This document shows, piece by piece, positions 33,601-37,826 of a stretch of DNA of 64,000 nucleotides. This DNA is from Antedon bifida (taxonomy: Eukaryota > Echinodermata > Crinoidea > Comatulida > Antedonidae): the NCBI GenBank assembly GCA_963402885.1, contig OY727096.1:25897820-25961819 (forward strand). The letters run 5' to 3'. The notes beneath the pieces are model-generated. The model did no database searches. It was not told the DNA's origin and saw nothing but the letters and a program-made list of their open reading frames with translations. The position numbers were made by a program, and so were the translations under genes. Position 1 is the stretch's first letter, and each line of letters opens with the position of its first letter.

Positions 33601-34683
33601 GTATATTTTTCATTTATTCAGAAACTAATAATAACTAATACCTGTGTAGGCCTATTAAAATAACATTAGATAGTGCAGAATACAATCCTCTTCATCTACA
33701 GTTCATTAAGCTCGGTCTACACTATCAAATTAGTTTGACAAAAACAGTATGATGTGCCCAAACATGGTAGTGATATACCCCCAAATATGGTAGTTATATA
33801 CCCCCAAATATGGTAGTGATATGATATCATCATGTTCATATATGGGCACCCCAAATGTTTTTGTCACATAACATTTGATATTGTAGACCAAGCTTTACTT
33901 ACAAGGTCATGTCCATCACCTTCTTTAACTTGTAGTAAAACTATTAGAAATATGCCTTTTCATAGCAATTTGTATAGAGTTACATTTACTGTTCATATTA
34001 GACTCTTTTCTCCAACGCTATTGTATACTGCTAGTTTTTGTGTTGGAGACTTTCTCTTATTTATCTGTAGTGCCTCTCCAAAATTCTGCATTTGTCACTG
34101 CCCAATACCTGAACAGTTTATGTAGGCTTGTACAATGTTTTTGTTTATTAGAATTTCAAATGCATTTAATAATCGATCGTCAGTAGCCCTAGTTATATCT
34201 TTTAGTCATGGTCATTTTTTCTTTCCATTTTTGTTCTAAATTTCAAAGTCAATTTTTAGGACTTTTTTCTACATTCAAATGCAATGGATAGCTTGCAAAT
34301 AGCTTAGGCGAATTTATTTTGTTACCAATGCAATATCTTTAATTACAGACGTCAACAAATGTGATGTACATACAGAGTATGAAGAAGAGTTTACAGTGGA
34401 TGACTGCGTCGCATCTGAACCACTCATCAAGACGTCATGCGCTGGTCGTTGCCAGTCAACAAGTAACACCACAACCACTGCGCCATACCTCGAGTCCAAC
34501 TGTAACTGTTGCAAACCGATATCAACCTCTAAGGCTACCTTGGAACTGTCTTGCGCAGGTGAAAGAATTGAGACATTGGAGTACTACGTGATCGAAGCAT
34601 GCAGTTGTGAGTTATGTGAAGACATAAACAATGAAGACTTGGTCAGCAATATGGGCTTCGTAAACGGAGAAGAGTTACCCTAA
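38..34683 (+). CDS. Mucin-like mosaic secreted glycoprotein (3' part of gene, 55 exons)
   Basis: Fifty-five exons chain with consistent phase and no internal stop from 38 to the TAA at 34681-34683, giving about 3,640 residues; the first exon needs one base from an exon outside the window. Domain order is F5/8C-like, PTS, TIL-VWC, TIL-VWC-VWC, PTS-LDLa, TIL-VWC, five SRCR, VWC pair, TIL, then six F5/8C-like domains alternating with Thr-rich PTS blocks (one TIL-VWC in between), VWC and CTCK. TIL, VWC, PTS and a terminal CTCK are the parts of gel-forming mucins and VWF-like proteins, where the cystine knot dimerises chains and PTS blocks carry O-glycans. I infer a secreted mucus, coelomic-fluid or matrix polymer with SRCR/discoidin ligand binding. 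No VWD domain or signal peptide is in view; both would lie upstream. Exon coordinates are in the module entries. Two adjacent genes fused by my chaining cannot be excluded without RNA, but every junction fits. Confidence 0.85.
1186..1344 (+). CDS. Mucin-like gene: Thr-rich PTS exon
   Basis: A phase 1-1 exon encodes about 53 residues, mostly Thr with Pro and the motif TTTEMPTTTTEMPTT, ending in a Tyr-containing stretch (YTTSYPTTT). Dense Thr/Pro is the expected substrate for mucin-type O-glycosylation. Acceptor TTTTACAG and donor GTAAGT are canonical. It follows F5/8C copy 1 in the same way as the later PTS exons follow their F5/8C domains. Confidence 0.75.
1834..2962 (+). CDS. Mucin-like gene: PTS tail, TIL domain 1 and VWC-like segment
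   Basis: The first exon (1834-2105) encodes a short Thr-rich start and then a TIL (trypsin-inhibitor-like) domain: CQQHEEYKCGC, then CSNTDCVERCHCIDGYV and CIRDYACPCYYQG. The second exon (2797-2962) continues with FGDAIHIGECNVVYC and ends in ECCRCE, the paired-Cys close of a VWC-type module. TIL followed by a VWC-like E segment is the usual mucin/VWF arrangement. The intron between them (2106-2796) carries a MITE interrupted by a LINE fragment. Confidence 0.75.
2138..2559. mobile_element. MITE copy interrupted by a LINE fragment
   Basis: The left end (CTACACTATCAACAAAATGT, GATGTGCCCAT) and right end (GGACATGATGACGTCAT to TTTGATAGTGTAGACAGAGC) are the two halves of the MITE family seen intact at 33707-33895. 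They are split by foreign sequence at about 2174-2477. The inverted ends pair as CTACACTATCAA / TTTGATAGTGTAG. Confidence 0.55.
2174..2477 (+). mobile_element. 3' fragment of a non-LTR retrotransposon (LINE)
   Basis: Positions 2213-2356 translate to a peptide with YRASTLWNNLPVHF and NYETFSQVELKHLLFYYF before a stop. This is the typical C-terminal signature of LINE reverse-transcriptase proteins (R-A-x-T-L-W-N-x-L-P). A short 3' UTR and a TTGTA microsatellite tail follow. The copy is 5'-truncated and inserted in the sense direction of the host gene, inside a MITE. Confidence 0.6.
2618..2765. mobile_element. Second copy of the CTACACTATCAA MITE family
   Basis: It begins GCTCTGTCAACACTTTATG, contains GATGTGCCCATATATGGACA and ends AGTTTGATAGTGTA. 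It is adjacent to the interrupted copy in the same intron. Confidence 0.5.
3136..3274. mobile_element. Hairpin MITE with GGTTCCCACTA ends
   Basis: The terminal inverted repeats GGTTCCCACTA and TAGTGGGAACC enclose a second inverted pair, TTGACCAATCACAAGC against CTTGTCACTGGTCAA. About 140 bp, no coding capacity. Confidence 0.55.
3384..5685 (+). CDS. Mucin-like gene: TIL domain 2 and two VWC modules (five exons)
   Basis: Exons are 3384-3559, 4226-4342, 4685-4742, 5263-5399 and 5640-5685. The first encodes a TIL domain (ECGPGFEWTDYCVCHMTC, then CKPGCQCPDNLYFNGTHC). The next two form one VWC-like unit (WYPDNCTICRWKNYEMC ... FKCCNC). The last two form a textbook VWC: CVYDNVVYNVGETW, NECKTCSCD, and a terminal TCCEVCG. 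VWC modules usually mediate protein binding and extension of the C-terminal stalk. Phases are 1-0, 0-0, 0-1, 1-0 and 0-1, so the block as a whole is a symmetrical 1-1 insert. MITE-like hairpins lie in three of the surrounding introns. Confidence 0.8.
3586..3718. mobile_element. Second copy of the hairpin MITE in the next intron
   Basis: It shares TTTGACCAATCACAAGCAA and CTTGTCATTGGCCAACTCAC with the 3136 copy and ends CTAGTGGGTAC. A third, shorter relative is at about 5424-5506. Confidence 0.5.
5424..5506. mobile_element. Truncated third copy of the hairpin MITE
   Basis: It contains AATTTGACCAATCACGACGC and GTCGCTTGTGATTGGGC, then GCGTGCAAGTGGGAG. Same family as 3136 and 3586. Confidence 0.4.
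6289..6570 (+). CDS. Mucin-like gene: PTS block fused to an LDLa-like domain
   Basis: One phase 1-1 exon encodes about 60 residues of Thr/Pro repeats (TLPPTTLPPTT type) and then an LDL-receptor class A-like domain. The LDLa half reads CWSCGDGSVLYSDDLVC followed by CNGEWNCENGKDEEDC, matching the W-x-C, C-D-G and D-C-x-D-G-x-D-E-x-x-C calcium-box spacing. The position normally held by the third Cys is Val, and the first Cys is unusually close to the second, so only five Cys are present. Being in a single exon makes it a self-contained mucin-LDLa cassette. LDLa domains bind calcium and protein ligands; the ligand here is unknown. Confidence 0.7.
6952..9890 (+). CDS. Mucin-like gene: short linker, divergent TIL domain and VWC module
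   Basis: Exons are 6952-6987 (a 12-residue linker), 7877-8157, 9053-9175 and 9809-9890. The 7877 exon encodes a Cys-rich domain beginning CPSICDHVITCEE, with CSPFMAPTCSCAPGSERD in the middle and GFCVSFERKDC near the end. This fits a TIL domain expanded by about 20 residues around FFDVIGG. The chain then enters a VWC: CYLDYDPIA, RRNECDVCECV, CHLECTKTDEFC and GGCCHCVRP, followed by a Thr/Pro linker into the SRCR block. Donors are GTAAG or GTTAG. The large introns contain repeats, including a GTCT/GTCGG microsatellite. Confidence 0.65.
8251..8294. repeat. GTCT/GTCGG microsatellite
   Basis: TCGG and GTCTGTCTGTC units in the intron after the 7877-8157 exon. The flanks carry GCGACTCTATAG and GCACGCGACTTAG, which suggests it sits inside a larger repeat. 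Confidence 0.6.
10278..10592 (+). CDS. Mucin-like gene: SRCR domain 1
   Basis: A single 315-bp phase 1-1 exon encodes one complete scavenger-receptor cysteine-rich domain: RLVGGENNYEGRVEI, GTWGTVCDDNW, VVCRMLGF, WYDDVACSG, ISECPSNG, HNCGHSEDAGVIC. Six Cys are present, with conserved CDD and DDV acidic sites (calcium sites in known SRCR folds). Its closest relative in the array is domain 3. SRCR domains bind microbial or protein ligands in many animals, so pattern recognition is plausible but unproven. Confidence 0.9.
10880..11194 (+). CDS. Mucin-like gene: SRCR domain 2
   Basis: A 315-bp phase 1-1 exon encodes VRLVNGGSNNEGRVEV, WGTICDDSWD, VICKMLGF, MYDEVSCQGSENS, ADCQKSNLRSHNCGHHED and a final VIC. 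Six Cys. The NLRSHNC stretch and the GGS-N start are shared with domain 4 and absent from 1, 3 and 5. Confidence 0.9.
11878..12192 (+). CDS. Mucin-like gene: SRCR domain 3
   Basis: A 315-bp phase 1-1 exon encodes EIRLVGGENNYEGRVEI, GTVCDDSWEIAD, VVCRMLGF, WYDDVACTGNEN and GIGQHNCGHHEDAGVKC. It is strongly similar to domain 1 at both DNA and protein level, which implies duplication of a two-domain unit. Six Cys. Confidence 0.9.
12448..12762 (+). CDS. Mucin-like gene: SRCR domain 4
   Basis: A 315-bp phase 1-1 exon encodes VRLANGGSDNQGRVEV, WGTICDDSWDKAD, VICRMLGF, LYDDVACVGSE, ELRSHNCLHNEDASVIC. It pairs with domain 2. The usual HNCGH-ED motif is HNCLHNED here, a Gly to Leu change next to the fifth Cys. 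Confidence 0.9.
12830..13180 (-). pseudogene. Antisense coiled-coil-like coding remnant in an SRCR intron
   Basis: The minus strand reads FDMDLLQIKIELMYKHIL, KVRLGQIGLFVDEKRALRRK, a TGA stop, then EIKKWLMDVARDKMKAIMKE and KEDAEGRRKN. The composition is charged and helical, quite unlike the AT-rich intron around it. A frameshift would extend the frame to VAEKENKIPE. It could be a retrotransposed fragment of another gene or a degraded exon. I do not recognise the parent protein. Confidence 0.35.
13425..13800. mobile_element. Repeat-derived sequence: MITE end and ATTCGT-tailed retroelement end
   Basis: 13441-13490 resembles one terminal repeat of the 37999-38430 MITE (TTGATCTTATGTCTGGCT). The segment ends CAATAAAGTTG followed by ATTCGT repeats, a typical non-LTR 3' tail. 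No coding capacity. Confidence 0.4.
13858..14175 (+). CDS. Mucin-like gene: SRCR domain 5
   Basis: A 318-bp phase 1-1 exon encodes NVRLVDGATSSQGRVEV, GTVCDDNWDLDD, VVCRMLGYPEA, LFDDVGCTGYEN, NHNCGHHEDAGVVC. Six Cys; the domain belongs to neither pair seen in domains 1-4. A 1.1-kb intron with an antisense pseudogene-like remnant and repeat tails separates it from domain 4. Confidence 0.9.
14451..17043 (+). CDS. Mucin-like gene: linker, VWC modules and Thr/Pro linker (six exons)
   Basis: Exons are 14451-14489 (a linker, TVPPPTEYFTLP), 15120-15154, 15641-15754, 16231-16341, 16649-16691 and 16969-17043. They encode a VWC start (CEHRDALYQPGESYTESC, ECTCEMDG), a second VWC-like half (KFVPEKCKECECNIDSG, CVDRCTRTCQE) and a close with TICCYC. 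A Thr/Pro tail (TTIAPTTTPYPSTTRP) leads to the next TIL. The surrounding introns hold a hairpin MITE (15321-15496) and a GATT-tailed retrotransposon end near 16,030. Confidence 0.75.
15209..15282 (+). mobile_element. tRNA-derived SINE fragment
   Basis: It contains an A-box-like AGCCAAGAGGTTAAGAC and a B-box-like GGTTCAAGTCT about 55 bp later. No clean cloverleaf forms, so it is not called a tRNA gene. It lies just upstream of the 15321 MITE. Confidence 0.4.
15321..15496. mobile_element. Hairpin MITE with GCTTTCGATTTTCGACGA-type ends
   Basis: The left end GAGCTTTCGATTTCCGAAGA is the approximate inverse complement of the right end CGTCGTCGAAAATCGAAAGC. The interior has GGTCAGGTCAATTGATGTAT. 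A partial copy sits at about 23268-23350 in another intron of the same gene. Confidence 0.55.
15980..16037 (+). mobile_element. GATT-tailed retrotransposon 3' end
   Basis: GGAATAAAAACAATATATTT is followed by (TGAT)n. A polyadenylation-like signal followed by a microsatellite is the usual 3' end of a non-LTR element. A similar end is at about 8990-9032. Confidence 0.4.
17461..17806. repeat. Tandem duplication, two 173-bp units
   Basis: Units 17461-17633 and 17634-17806 are directly adjacent and differ at about two positions. They lie in the intron before TIL exon 17864. Confidence 0.9.
17864..18559 (+). CDS. Mucin-like gene: TIL domain 4 and short PT linker
   Basis: Exon 17864-18049 encodes a TIL domain, CEERCVCRVGCGYEASC, CGPEYCDCEEGYFNSNG, CVVPPECP, followed by TTTTIVTTTKTTT. 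Exon 18530-18559 adds a 10-residue Thr linker (TTMPTTTER). The donor of the first exon is GTCTGT, which is weaker than the others. The exon is flanked on both sides by very recent tandem duplications (see repeats). Confidence 0.75.
18053..18348. repeat. Tandem duplication, two 148-bp units
   Basis: Units 18053-18200 and 18201-18348 look identical. The first unit begins three bases after the donor GT of exon 17864-18049, so the duplication stops just short of copying the splice site. Confidence 0.9.
18352..18475 (-). mobile_element. tRNA-derived SINE fragment
   Basis: On the minus strand it reads GTGTAGCTGTTAATGCGCTTG (A box) and GGTTCAATCC (B box). It is immediately downstream of the 148-bp duplication. 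Related fragments with the same B-box region occur at 52775-52890 and 56256-56392. Confidence 0.45.
19066..20430 (+). CDS. Mucin-like gene: F5/8C-like domain copy 2 (exons 19066-19343, 20277-20430)
   Basis: It has the same 1-0-1 exon layout as copy 1 but a diverged sequence: CYEEISKLVGEIEKS, ISIEFSKLTHVTAVDIVNRG, YKFVVSYIPLG, and a close with FTVELRGCATNG. The strand pattern and terminal Cys pair are kept, while the W-L-x-V motif is reduced to I-S-I-E-F. It lies between a PT linker and the longest PTS block. Confidence 0.65.
19541..20062. mobile_element. Interspersed repeat with ACCTCCGCC-type inverted ends
   Basis: The ends ATACCTCCGCCTACTG and CCTCCTTGGCTGAGGTAA are inverted relatives. A CAAA/CAGA microsatellite sits near the right end, before CGCGATCGATTACATAA. 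A fragment of the same family is at about 5137-5225. It occupies most of the intron inside F5/8C copy 2. Confidence 0.5.
20741..21322 (+). CDS. Mucin-like gene: longest PTS block
   Basis: One 582-bp phase 1-1 exon encodes about 193 residues built from heptad-like PTTTTEM / PPTTTTEM units. Thr is the dominant residue and Ser is almost absent. The DNA is a 21-24 bp imperfect tandem repeat, so length polymorphism and assembly collapse are both likely. Long open frames on the opposite strand here are a by-product of the repeat. Confidence 0.85.
21496..22263 (+). CDS. Mucin-like gene: F5/8C-like domain copy 3 (exons 21496-21758, 22116-22263)
   Basis: Start CVEPLRQIKEGLEKLRTTN, core WLKVTYTQPLRVTGIDIKSE and FTVKYARKGDED, second exon VFEKDLTGSNRVLFPGDG, close LEFVGCIEYG. 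It is closely related to copies 1, 4 and 5. It is slightly shorter than they are: two codons less in the first exon and two in the second, in the VLFPGDG region. Confidence 0.7.
22483..22776 (+). CDS. Mucin-like gene: PTS block with 13-residue repeats
   Basis: A phase 1-1 exon encodes about 97 residues. Its repeat unit of 13 residues (39 bp) is EMPPTTVMPTTTT, preceded by VLPTTEMPPTTTT variants. Thr and Pro dominate. It follows F5/8C copy 3 and precedes a TIL module. Confidence 0.85.
22997..23665 (+). CDS. Mucin-like gene: TIL domain 5 and VWC-like segment
   Basis: Exon 22997-23181 encodes ICGEECNCDAGC, CPVVEHCNHCPCEDGYYRDD, CIRTTDECPCEYKGQTYS, a TIL domain ending in the C-x-C-x-Y-x-G signature. 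Exon 23558-23665 continues VFWEGECSRCVCNAEGKTEC and CRLSEEICAE. The module closes in the next exon with VGCCQCLP. The intron between them has a partial copy of the MITE found at 15321. Confidence 0.8.
23999..24497 (+). CDS. Mucin-like gene: end of VWC segment and PTS block
   Basis: A phase 0-1 exon starts RGMVLSTVGCCQCLPQ, completing the previous Cys-rich module, then runs into about 145 Thr-rich residues. The first half is irregular (TTETTTTRPRTTTIRP) and the second half is regular PTTTTEMP units ending in MIQPTTYMG. The last ~140 bp match the end of the 26369-26578 exon. Confidence 0.8.
24345..25660. repeat. Segmental tandem duplication, unit 1
   Basis: The end of a PTS exon, an intron, F5/8C copy 4 (both exons), an intron and the start of the next PTS exon match 26,430-27,735 at an offset of 2,076-2,081 bp. 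Exons and introns are similarly conserved. Confidence 0.85.
24623..25254 (+). CDS. Mucin-like gene: F5/8C-like domain copy 4 (exons 24623-24891, 25101-25254)
   Basis: Core WLKVTYTQPLRVTGVDIKSQ, then SFTVQYAQKGDVDFTT, VFDKDLTGNNVNDRVLF and TVEFVGCIEYG. The first-exon protein is identical to copy 5 and the second differs at one residue (VFD versus VFN). The introns are also nearly identical to those of copy 5. Confidence 0.75.
25587..26021 (+). CDS. Mucin-like gene: PTS block with seven ILPTTEMPP repeats
   Basis: A 435-bp phase 1-1 exon has seven 13-residue (39-bp) units of TTTTILPTTEMPP, flanked by PTTTTEM units and ending TKTTIKTTG. The units are almost identical at DNA level, indicating ongoing expansion, contraction or conversion. 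Confidence 0.85.
26369..26578 (+). CDS. Mucin-like gene: short PTS block
   Basis: A phase 1-1 exon encodes about 70 Thr-rich residues (EVTTTPMSTTKITT start, MQPTTTTEMPTTTTEMP middle, MIQPTTYMG end). Its 3' part and the following intron are duplicated from 24.35-24.62 kb. Confidence 0.8.
26430..27735. repeat. Segmental tandem duplication, unit 2
   Basis: Second copy of the unit at 24345-25660, containing F5/8C copy 5. The outer edges fall inside PTS repeats, so the exact breakpoints are not resolvable by eye. Confidence 0.85.
26704..27334 (+). CDS. Mucin-like gene: F5/8C-like domain copy 5 (exons 26704-26972, 27181-27334)
   Basis: Product of a recent tandem duplication of copy 4, offset by about 2,080 bp, with matching exon lengths of 269 and 154 bp. 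Core WLKVTYTQPLRVTGVDIKSQ and TVEFVGCIEYG. Selection cannot be judged, because introns and exons are both almost unchanged. Confidence 0.75.
27663..28205 (+). CDS. Mucin-like gene: PTS block
   Basis: A 543-bp phase 1-1 exon with PTTTTEM units, four TTTTILPTTEMPP units and one TTTTIQPTTEMPP, then a less regular tail (TSTYTTVTTPSPTT) ending TSAETTEG. Donor is GTTAGA. Its start is homologous to that of the 25587 exon. Confidence 0.85.
28460..29458 (+). CDS. Mucin-like gene: F5/8C-like domain copy 6 (exons 28460-28749, 29320-29458)
   Basis: Diverged copy: PCRKSLGVDALTSPLDVKRY, SPWSPSLNTDVDGELLVRF, LMGVDVQGEG, NFVVSYQEPNNEEW, then second exon FNIDSADYSNVLNF and close FRANLIGCLANG. The C-x(4)-LG start, the W-x-P-x-L-N-T segment and the terminal GC make this the copy closest to canonical F5/8C proteins, and it supports the assignment for the others. 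Confidence 0.72.
29962..30123 (+). CDS. Mucin-like gene: short PTS exon
   Basis: A phase 1-1 exon of about 53 residues, irregular Thr-rich (ETTTETTTTKESTT, VLPTTRITTESTT), without the EMPTTTT unit. The acceptor follows a long T-run. Confidence 0.75.
30383..31044 (+). CDS. Mucin-like gene: F5/8C-like domain copy 7 (exons 30383-30627, 30909-31044)
   Basis: Most diverged copy: ACYEPLTEEDAEDDR, GAWVETTFLYPVQLAAIVFE, IQVTFFRGDLSVEA, SYEVDSPVVRLDG, close VKFSFRGCRVEG. It keeps the opening Cys, the W-x-x-x-x-F strand, the terminal R-G-C and the 1-0-1 exon layout. Confidence 0.62.
31288..31837 (+). CDS. Mucin-like gene: last PTS exons (31288-31584, 31808-31837)
   Basis: The first exon encodes about 99 irregular Thr-rich residues (TTETTHVTTTTETTTRKP, TTVTTMTPTETTTKVTT); the second is a 10-residue tail (TTVPSTTES). 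Both are phase 1-1. They lead directly into the C-terminal VWC and CTCK. Confidence 0.8.
32074..32939 (+). CDS. Mucin-like gene: C-terminal VWC module (three exons)
   Basis: Exons 32074-32102, 32461-32565 and 32897-32939 together encode YCMYNGVRYSPGETIP, CSTEICTYDGIQDERVEC, LDCPN and GECCPVCG. This is a canonical VWC (C-x-Y-x-G-x-x-Y-x-x-G start, CCPVCG end), split across exons as in the VWC at 5263-5685. VWC immediately before CTCK is the standard C-terminus of gel-forming mucins and VWF. Confidence 0.85.
33707..33895. mobile_element. Intact MITE of the CTACACTATCAA family
   Basis: The ends AAGCTCGGTCTACACTATC and GATATTGTAGACCAAGCTT are inverted complements over about 22 bp with few mismatches. 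The interior has a repeated CCCAAATATGGTAGT motif. It lies in the last intron of the mucin-like gene. A partial copy is at 39132-39225 in AAAS. Confidence 0.65.
34349..34683 (+). CDS. Mucin-like gene: terminal CTCK cystine-knot exon and stop codon
   Basis: The exon encodes about 110 residues: KCDVHTEYEEEFTVDDC, then CAGRC (the C-x-G-x-C knot signature), SNCNCCKPIS, LELSCAGERIETLEYYVIEA and CSCELC, ending NGEELP before TAA. The Cys pattern is that of the C-terminal cystine knot of mucins, VWF and norrin-like proteins, which forms disulfide dimers in the ER. The preceding intron (32940-34348) carries an intact MITE. Confidence 0.85.
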
Positions 34684-34802
34684 ATAAAGAGAATAACATT
34701 TAATTTAAATATTTATTTTAAAACCCTTCCATTCCTATTTTGTTTAAATTTAACAGATTGTAACAGTTTAATTTGAGTACAGTATTATTAATTTTAAAAT
34801 GA

Positions 34803-34808
34803 AATAAA
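34803..34808 (+). terminator. Candidate polyadenylation signal of the mucin-like gene
   Basis: AATAAA lies 120 bp after the stop. Another AATAAA starts inside the stop codon itself (34683-34688) and is probably too close to be used. Positional evidence only. Confidence 0.4.
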
Positions 34809-36778
34809 AATTGACAAAAGTGAAAATTGAAAATACAGAGAAACCAGTCTGTACTCTTTATAAATAAGATTTATTTAACTGTGTATGTACCACACACAAA
34901 AGCTAGAGCCAGCGGAGCAGTAACCTTCAACAATGAAGTTTGCTCCTAAATGGAAAAAGAAGAAGTGTGATGAAGTTCATATGATAATCGATAGGCCTAA
35001 AATTAATTAACACATTGATTTAAATAACAATTAACAATACCCACAAAAAAATACCAAGGAAGAAACAAGAATAAATAAAATAAAACTAATGAAATACAGT
35101 AATAAGACCTTAATCTATGTTTTATCATTTTGTCATTGTTTAATTAGACAACCTTATATTGAATAAATTTCATTCCAAGCATTAGGTATTGTCTGTGTGC
35201 TTTCTGTTGTTGTTCATTCATCAGTTGAAAATTATTTCCGTTTGTTTTCATTGGCATATAAATTATACATAGAAATTGTGTTTGCTCTGAGATATACATA
35301 AGTGTCACTATATAAAAAAGTGTCACAAGAATTAAGTGCACGAATGGCAGCTGGATAAAAACTATTACAAAACATATTTGTATGAGAAATGATGAAAACT
35401 GTTGCAATGAGATGACAAATAATTATTATCGAATTTAAGATTTTAATAAAAAAAATATGCCAACTTGTGTTTTTGAATCAATCGTATTGAATATATAATA
35501 ATATAATAATAATACACACATTTACCAAATACATTGTATAAGAAAAGGTATTTTATTTCAACCAAATATCTGTTTTATCGTCATCTTGTTCTCTGGTTGT
35601 TATATTTTGGGGTTAATTTCAAATTATCTACAACATTGTACTGTGTTTTTCATCAATTTGATCAGTTATACCAATTAATATTCAAAATAAGTAACAAAGT
35701 GAAATGTGTACTTTTGTATGTGCATTCCAAATTTCTATAGTTATATCTGCGAACCGAGGATCGTGGATATAGTATAATGATTGTGTTTGTCTTCTCTTGT
35801 CGTATGTATAGGTCAATGATTGTGTTTGCCTATTTTAACTTTTATTTGTAACTCACAACCTTTTCAACTTCACTTCCCAAGCCACAATTAAGACATAGTT
35901 TATAAGCACGATACATCAAATTATAATTATAAAATAGTTTATCCATTATGTAACTGGCGAGTTACTCGCTGTTTGATGCTTTTGAAAAAAATTACCATTC
36001 GAACAAAATAAAATAAATAATGTAGGACATAAATTATTTTCATTCAATTATTTAATTTATTATGGTTGCTTTATCGCAAAAATCAAATTATAATACAGAA
36101 CCCGATTTAGGGATTGCTATCAGTAGTGGAAGAAACAAAATGTGTTGAAATAGTGGTAGATATAAAATAATAACATAATTATACCTTATTTAATAATCAT
36201 TCATTTCATGGAGGAAAAAAATCGGTTTTAAATTCTGGAAAGATATTATTATAATTGCACAGTGCACAAACCTGATTTTGCTTTTTTCAATTAGCTTGTA
36301 TGTTGTTCAATAAATTCCCTTTGCACATGCCAACTGTTGTTTATGTTATCACTGACTATATGCACAAAAAAACAAAGAAACGGTCATGAATTCAGGGTGT
36401 GGGGAAAATAAGCAGCCTTATTGGACGTTATGGACATTCATGAGTGAACTACTGCCATTATCACCAGACTGAGATCAATATTAATTATGCTGATGCCGTA
36501 TATGATAACCTGAGTTTTCGACATGTATATTTTATTTGTTTCCCCTTAAAACTGCCGGCGGCCACGTGCGTTGATCGGAGTGACACAGCAATAGTAAGAT
36601 TGCAAATTAGGTAGGCCACCAATAGGTGTCTAATTGAGAAATTACCAGGTGCATAGTGCATGATTTAAATTACAATTGTGTAGGTTATACAAGTTACGTT
36701 AATCACAGGCAACTCGGAATTAAAATGCATTAATTCAATATGTAGGCCTAAAATGTGGACATTTCTTATCGAAAGAAC

Positions 36779-37068
36779 ATCAATTTTACATAGATAAGTA
36801 CAGTACTGTTGTTATTACAACTACAATAGTTACCAATGACTGCAGTAAAATTCATATCTCACAAAAAAAAACATTTTAATAAATGCTATAGCCCTACCCG
36901 GGGCTACCCTTTAAGTCACAGAAACTTATCAATTTTACATAGATAAGTGCTGTACAGTACTATTGCTATTACAACTACAATAGTTACCAATTAAAGGATT
37001 GTAATCAGTAAAATTCATATCTTTACCAAAAAATTGCTATACCCGGAGCTTCCCTTTAAGTATAGAAA
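36779..37068. repeat. Imperfect two-copy tandem repeat upstream of AAAS
   Basis: ATCAATTTTACATAGATAAG through ACTACAATAGTTACCAAT and TACCCGG..CTTTAAG occurs at 36779 and again at 36928, about 150 bp apart, with small indels. Confidence 0.7.
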
Positions 37069-37255
37069 CTTCCTAACTTTATTGAACATGTCCGAAATCC
37101 ACTTTGGTACACCGAATATACCTCCATCATGCATGTGACGTGTGTGCGCGAATTTTGTATTTTTGGTGTATTCATTCTCTGAGAGACTGTAATAATAAGA
37201 AGGAAATAATGTAAGGATGGGGTGGATGCTTACTATGATTATAACACTTTTTCTC

Positions 37256-37720
37256 TAGCCTAGCAAGGATATTATTAGGCCTAGGCTAGGCCTTTTTAAG
37301 TATGTCAGGCCTATCCCTAACTAGCCTAGGCCTAGGCTACTACAGCCTACAACAGGCCTGTTTTAGTTCAACCGGTGAGACTACTATCTAGGCCTAGGCC
37401 TCAAGAGGGGGAGTAGGCTGGTAGGAATAGTCCAAGTAGGCAAACAAAGTAGTCTATCTACCAATAATATAGGCTAGCTAGGCCAACCTACACTGTGTAG
37501 TAGTTTTAGCCTAGGCTAGCTGGGTGGGGCCTAGCTAGCTAGAGGCTACTACTAGGAGCCTAGTAGGCCTACCTACCTACTAGGCCTAGGCCCTAGAGCT
37601 TTTAATTATCTAGGAGAAAAAAGAAAGGAGGGATTGGGAGGACTTGTTGGCTAGTAAGTAGGCCTATGTTATGACTGTGTTCTTAATCTTGGTCAGTGAT
37701 ATTCTAGGCCTAGTCGAGAA
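37256..37720. repeat. AGGCCT/CCTAGG-rich island upstream of AAAS
   Basis: Dense overlapping palindromic hexamers (TAGGCC, AGGCCT, CCTAGG, GCTAGC) over about 450 bp, far above the rest of the window; a small cluster also occurs at 7540-7600. It is low-complexity sequence, but lies where the AAAS promoter or untranslated first exon should be. Confidence 0.6.
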
Positions 37721-37799
37721 CCTTTCAATGTTCATTAATTTCATAGCATAAATAAAATCACCTTTCCTGCTGGAGCTGAATCACCAACGTCTGACAATA

Positions 37800-37813
37800 T
37801 TTTATTTTCAACA
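37800..37813 (+). promoter_or_regulatory. Candidate splice acceptor of a 5'-UTR intron of AAAS
   Basis: A T-rich tract ending TTTTCAACAG lies 13 bp before the AAAS start codon. It fits an intron 3' end, implying an untranslated upstream exon, perhaps in or near the AGGCCT island. No transcript evidence is available here. Confidence 0.4.
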
Positions 37814-37826
37814 GAAAAGACAAAAA

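Larger units (their letters stand above)
34684..37813. other. Intergenic region between mucin-like gene and AAAS
   Basis: No credible coding sequence. AT-rich to about 36,500. It holds a two-copy tandem repeat (36779-37068), a CRE-like TGACGTG near 37137, and a dense AGGCCT/CCTAGG island (37256-37720) just upstream of the first AAAS coding exon. The AAAS promoter and any untranslated first exon should lie in the last kilobase. Confidence 0.6.

Noticed and set aside
33832-34125. 98-codon open frame in the last mucin intron
   Set aside because: Overlaps a MITE end, has no splice context and an unremarkable hydrophobic composition.
38-34683. Assignment as VWF, otogelin or SCO-spondin ortholog
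   Set aside because: These share TIL, VWC and CTCK parts, but none has this combination of SRCR tandem, LDLa and F5/8C-PTS alternation, and no VWD is visible, so no orthology is claimed.
35144-35740. Open frames in the mucin-AAAS intergenic region
   Set aside because: AT-rich, no domain, no splice or promoter support.
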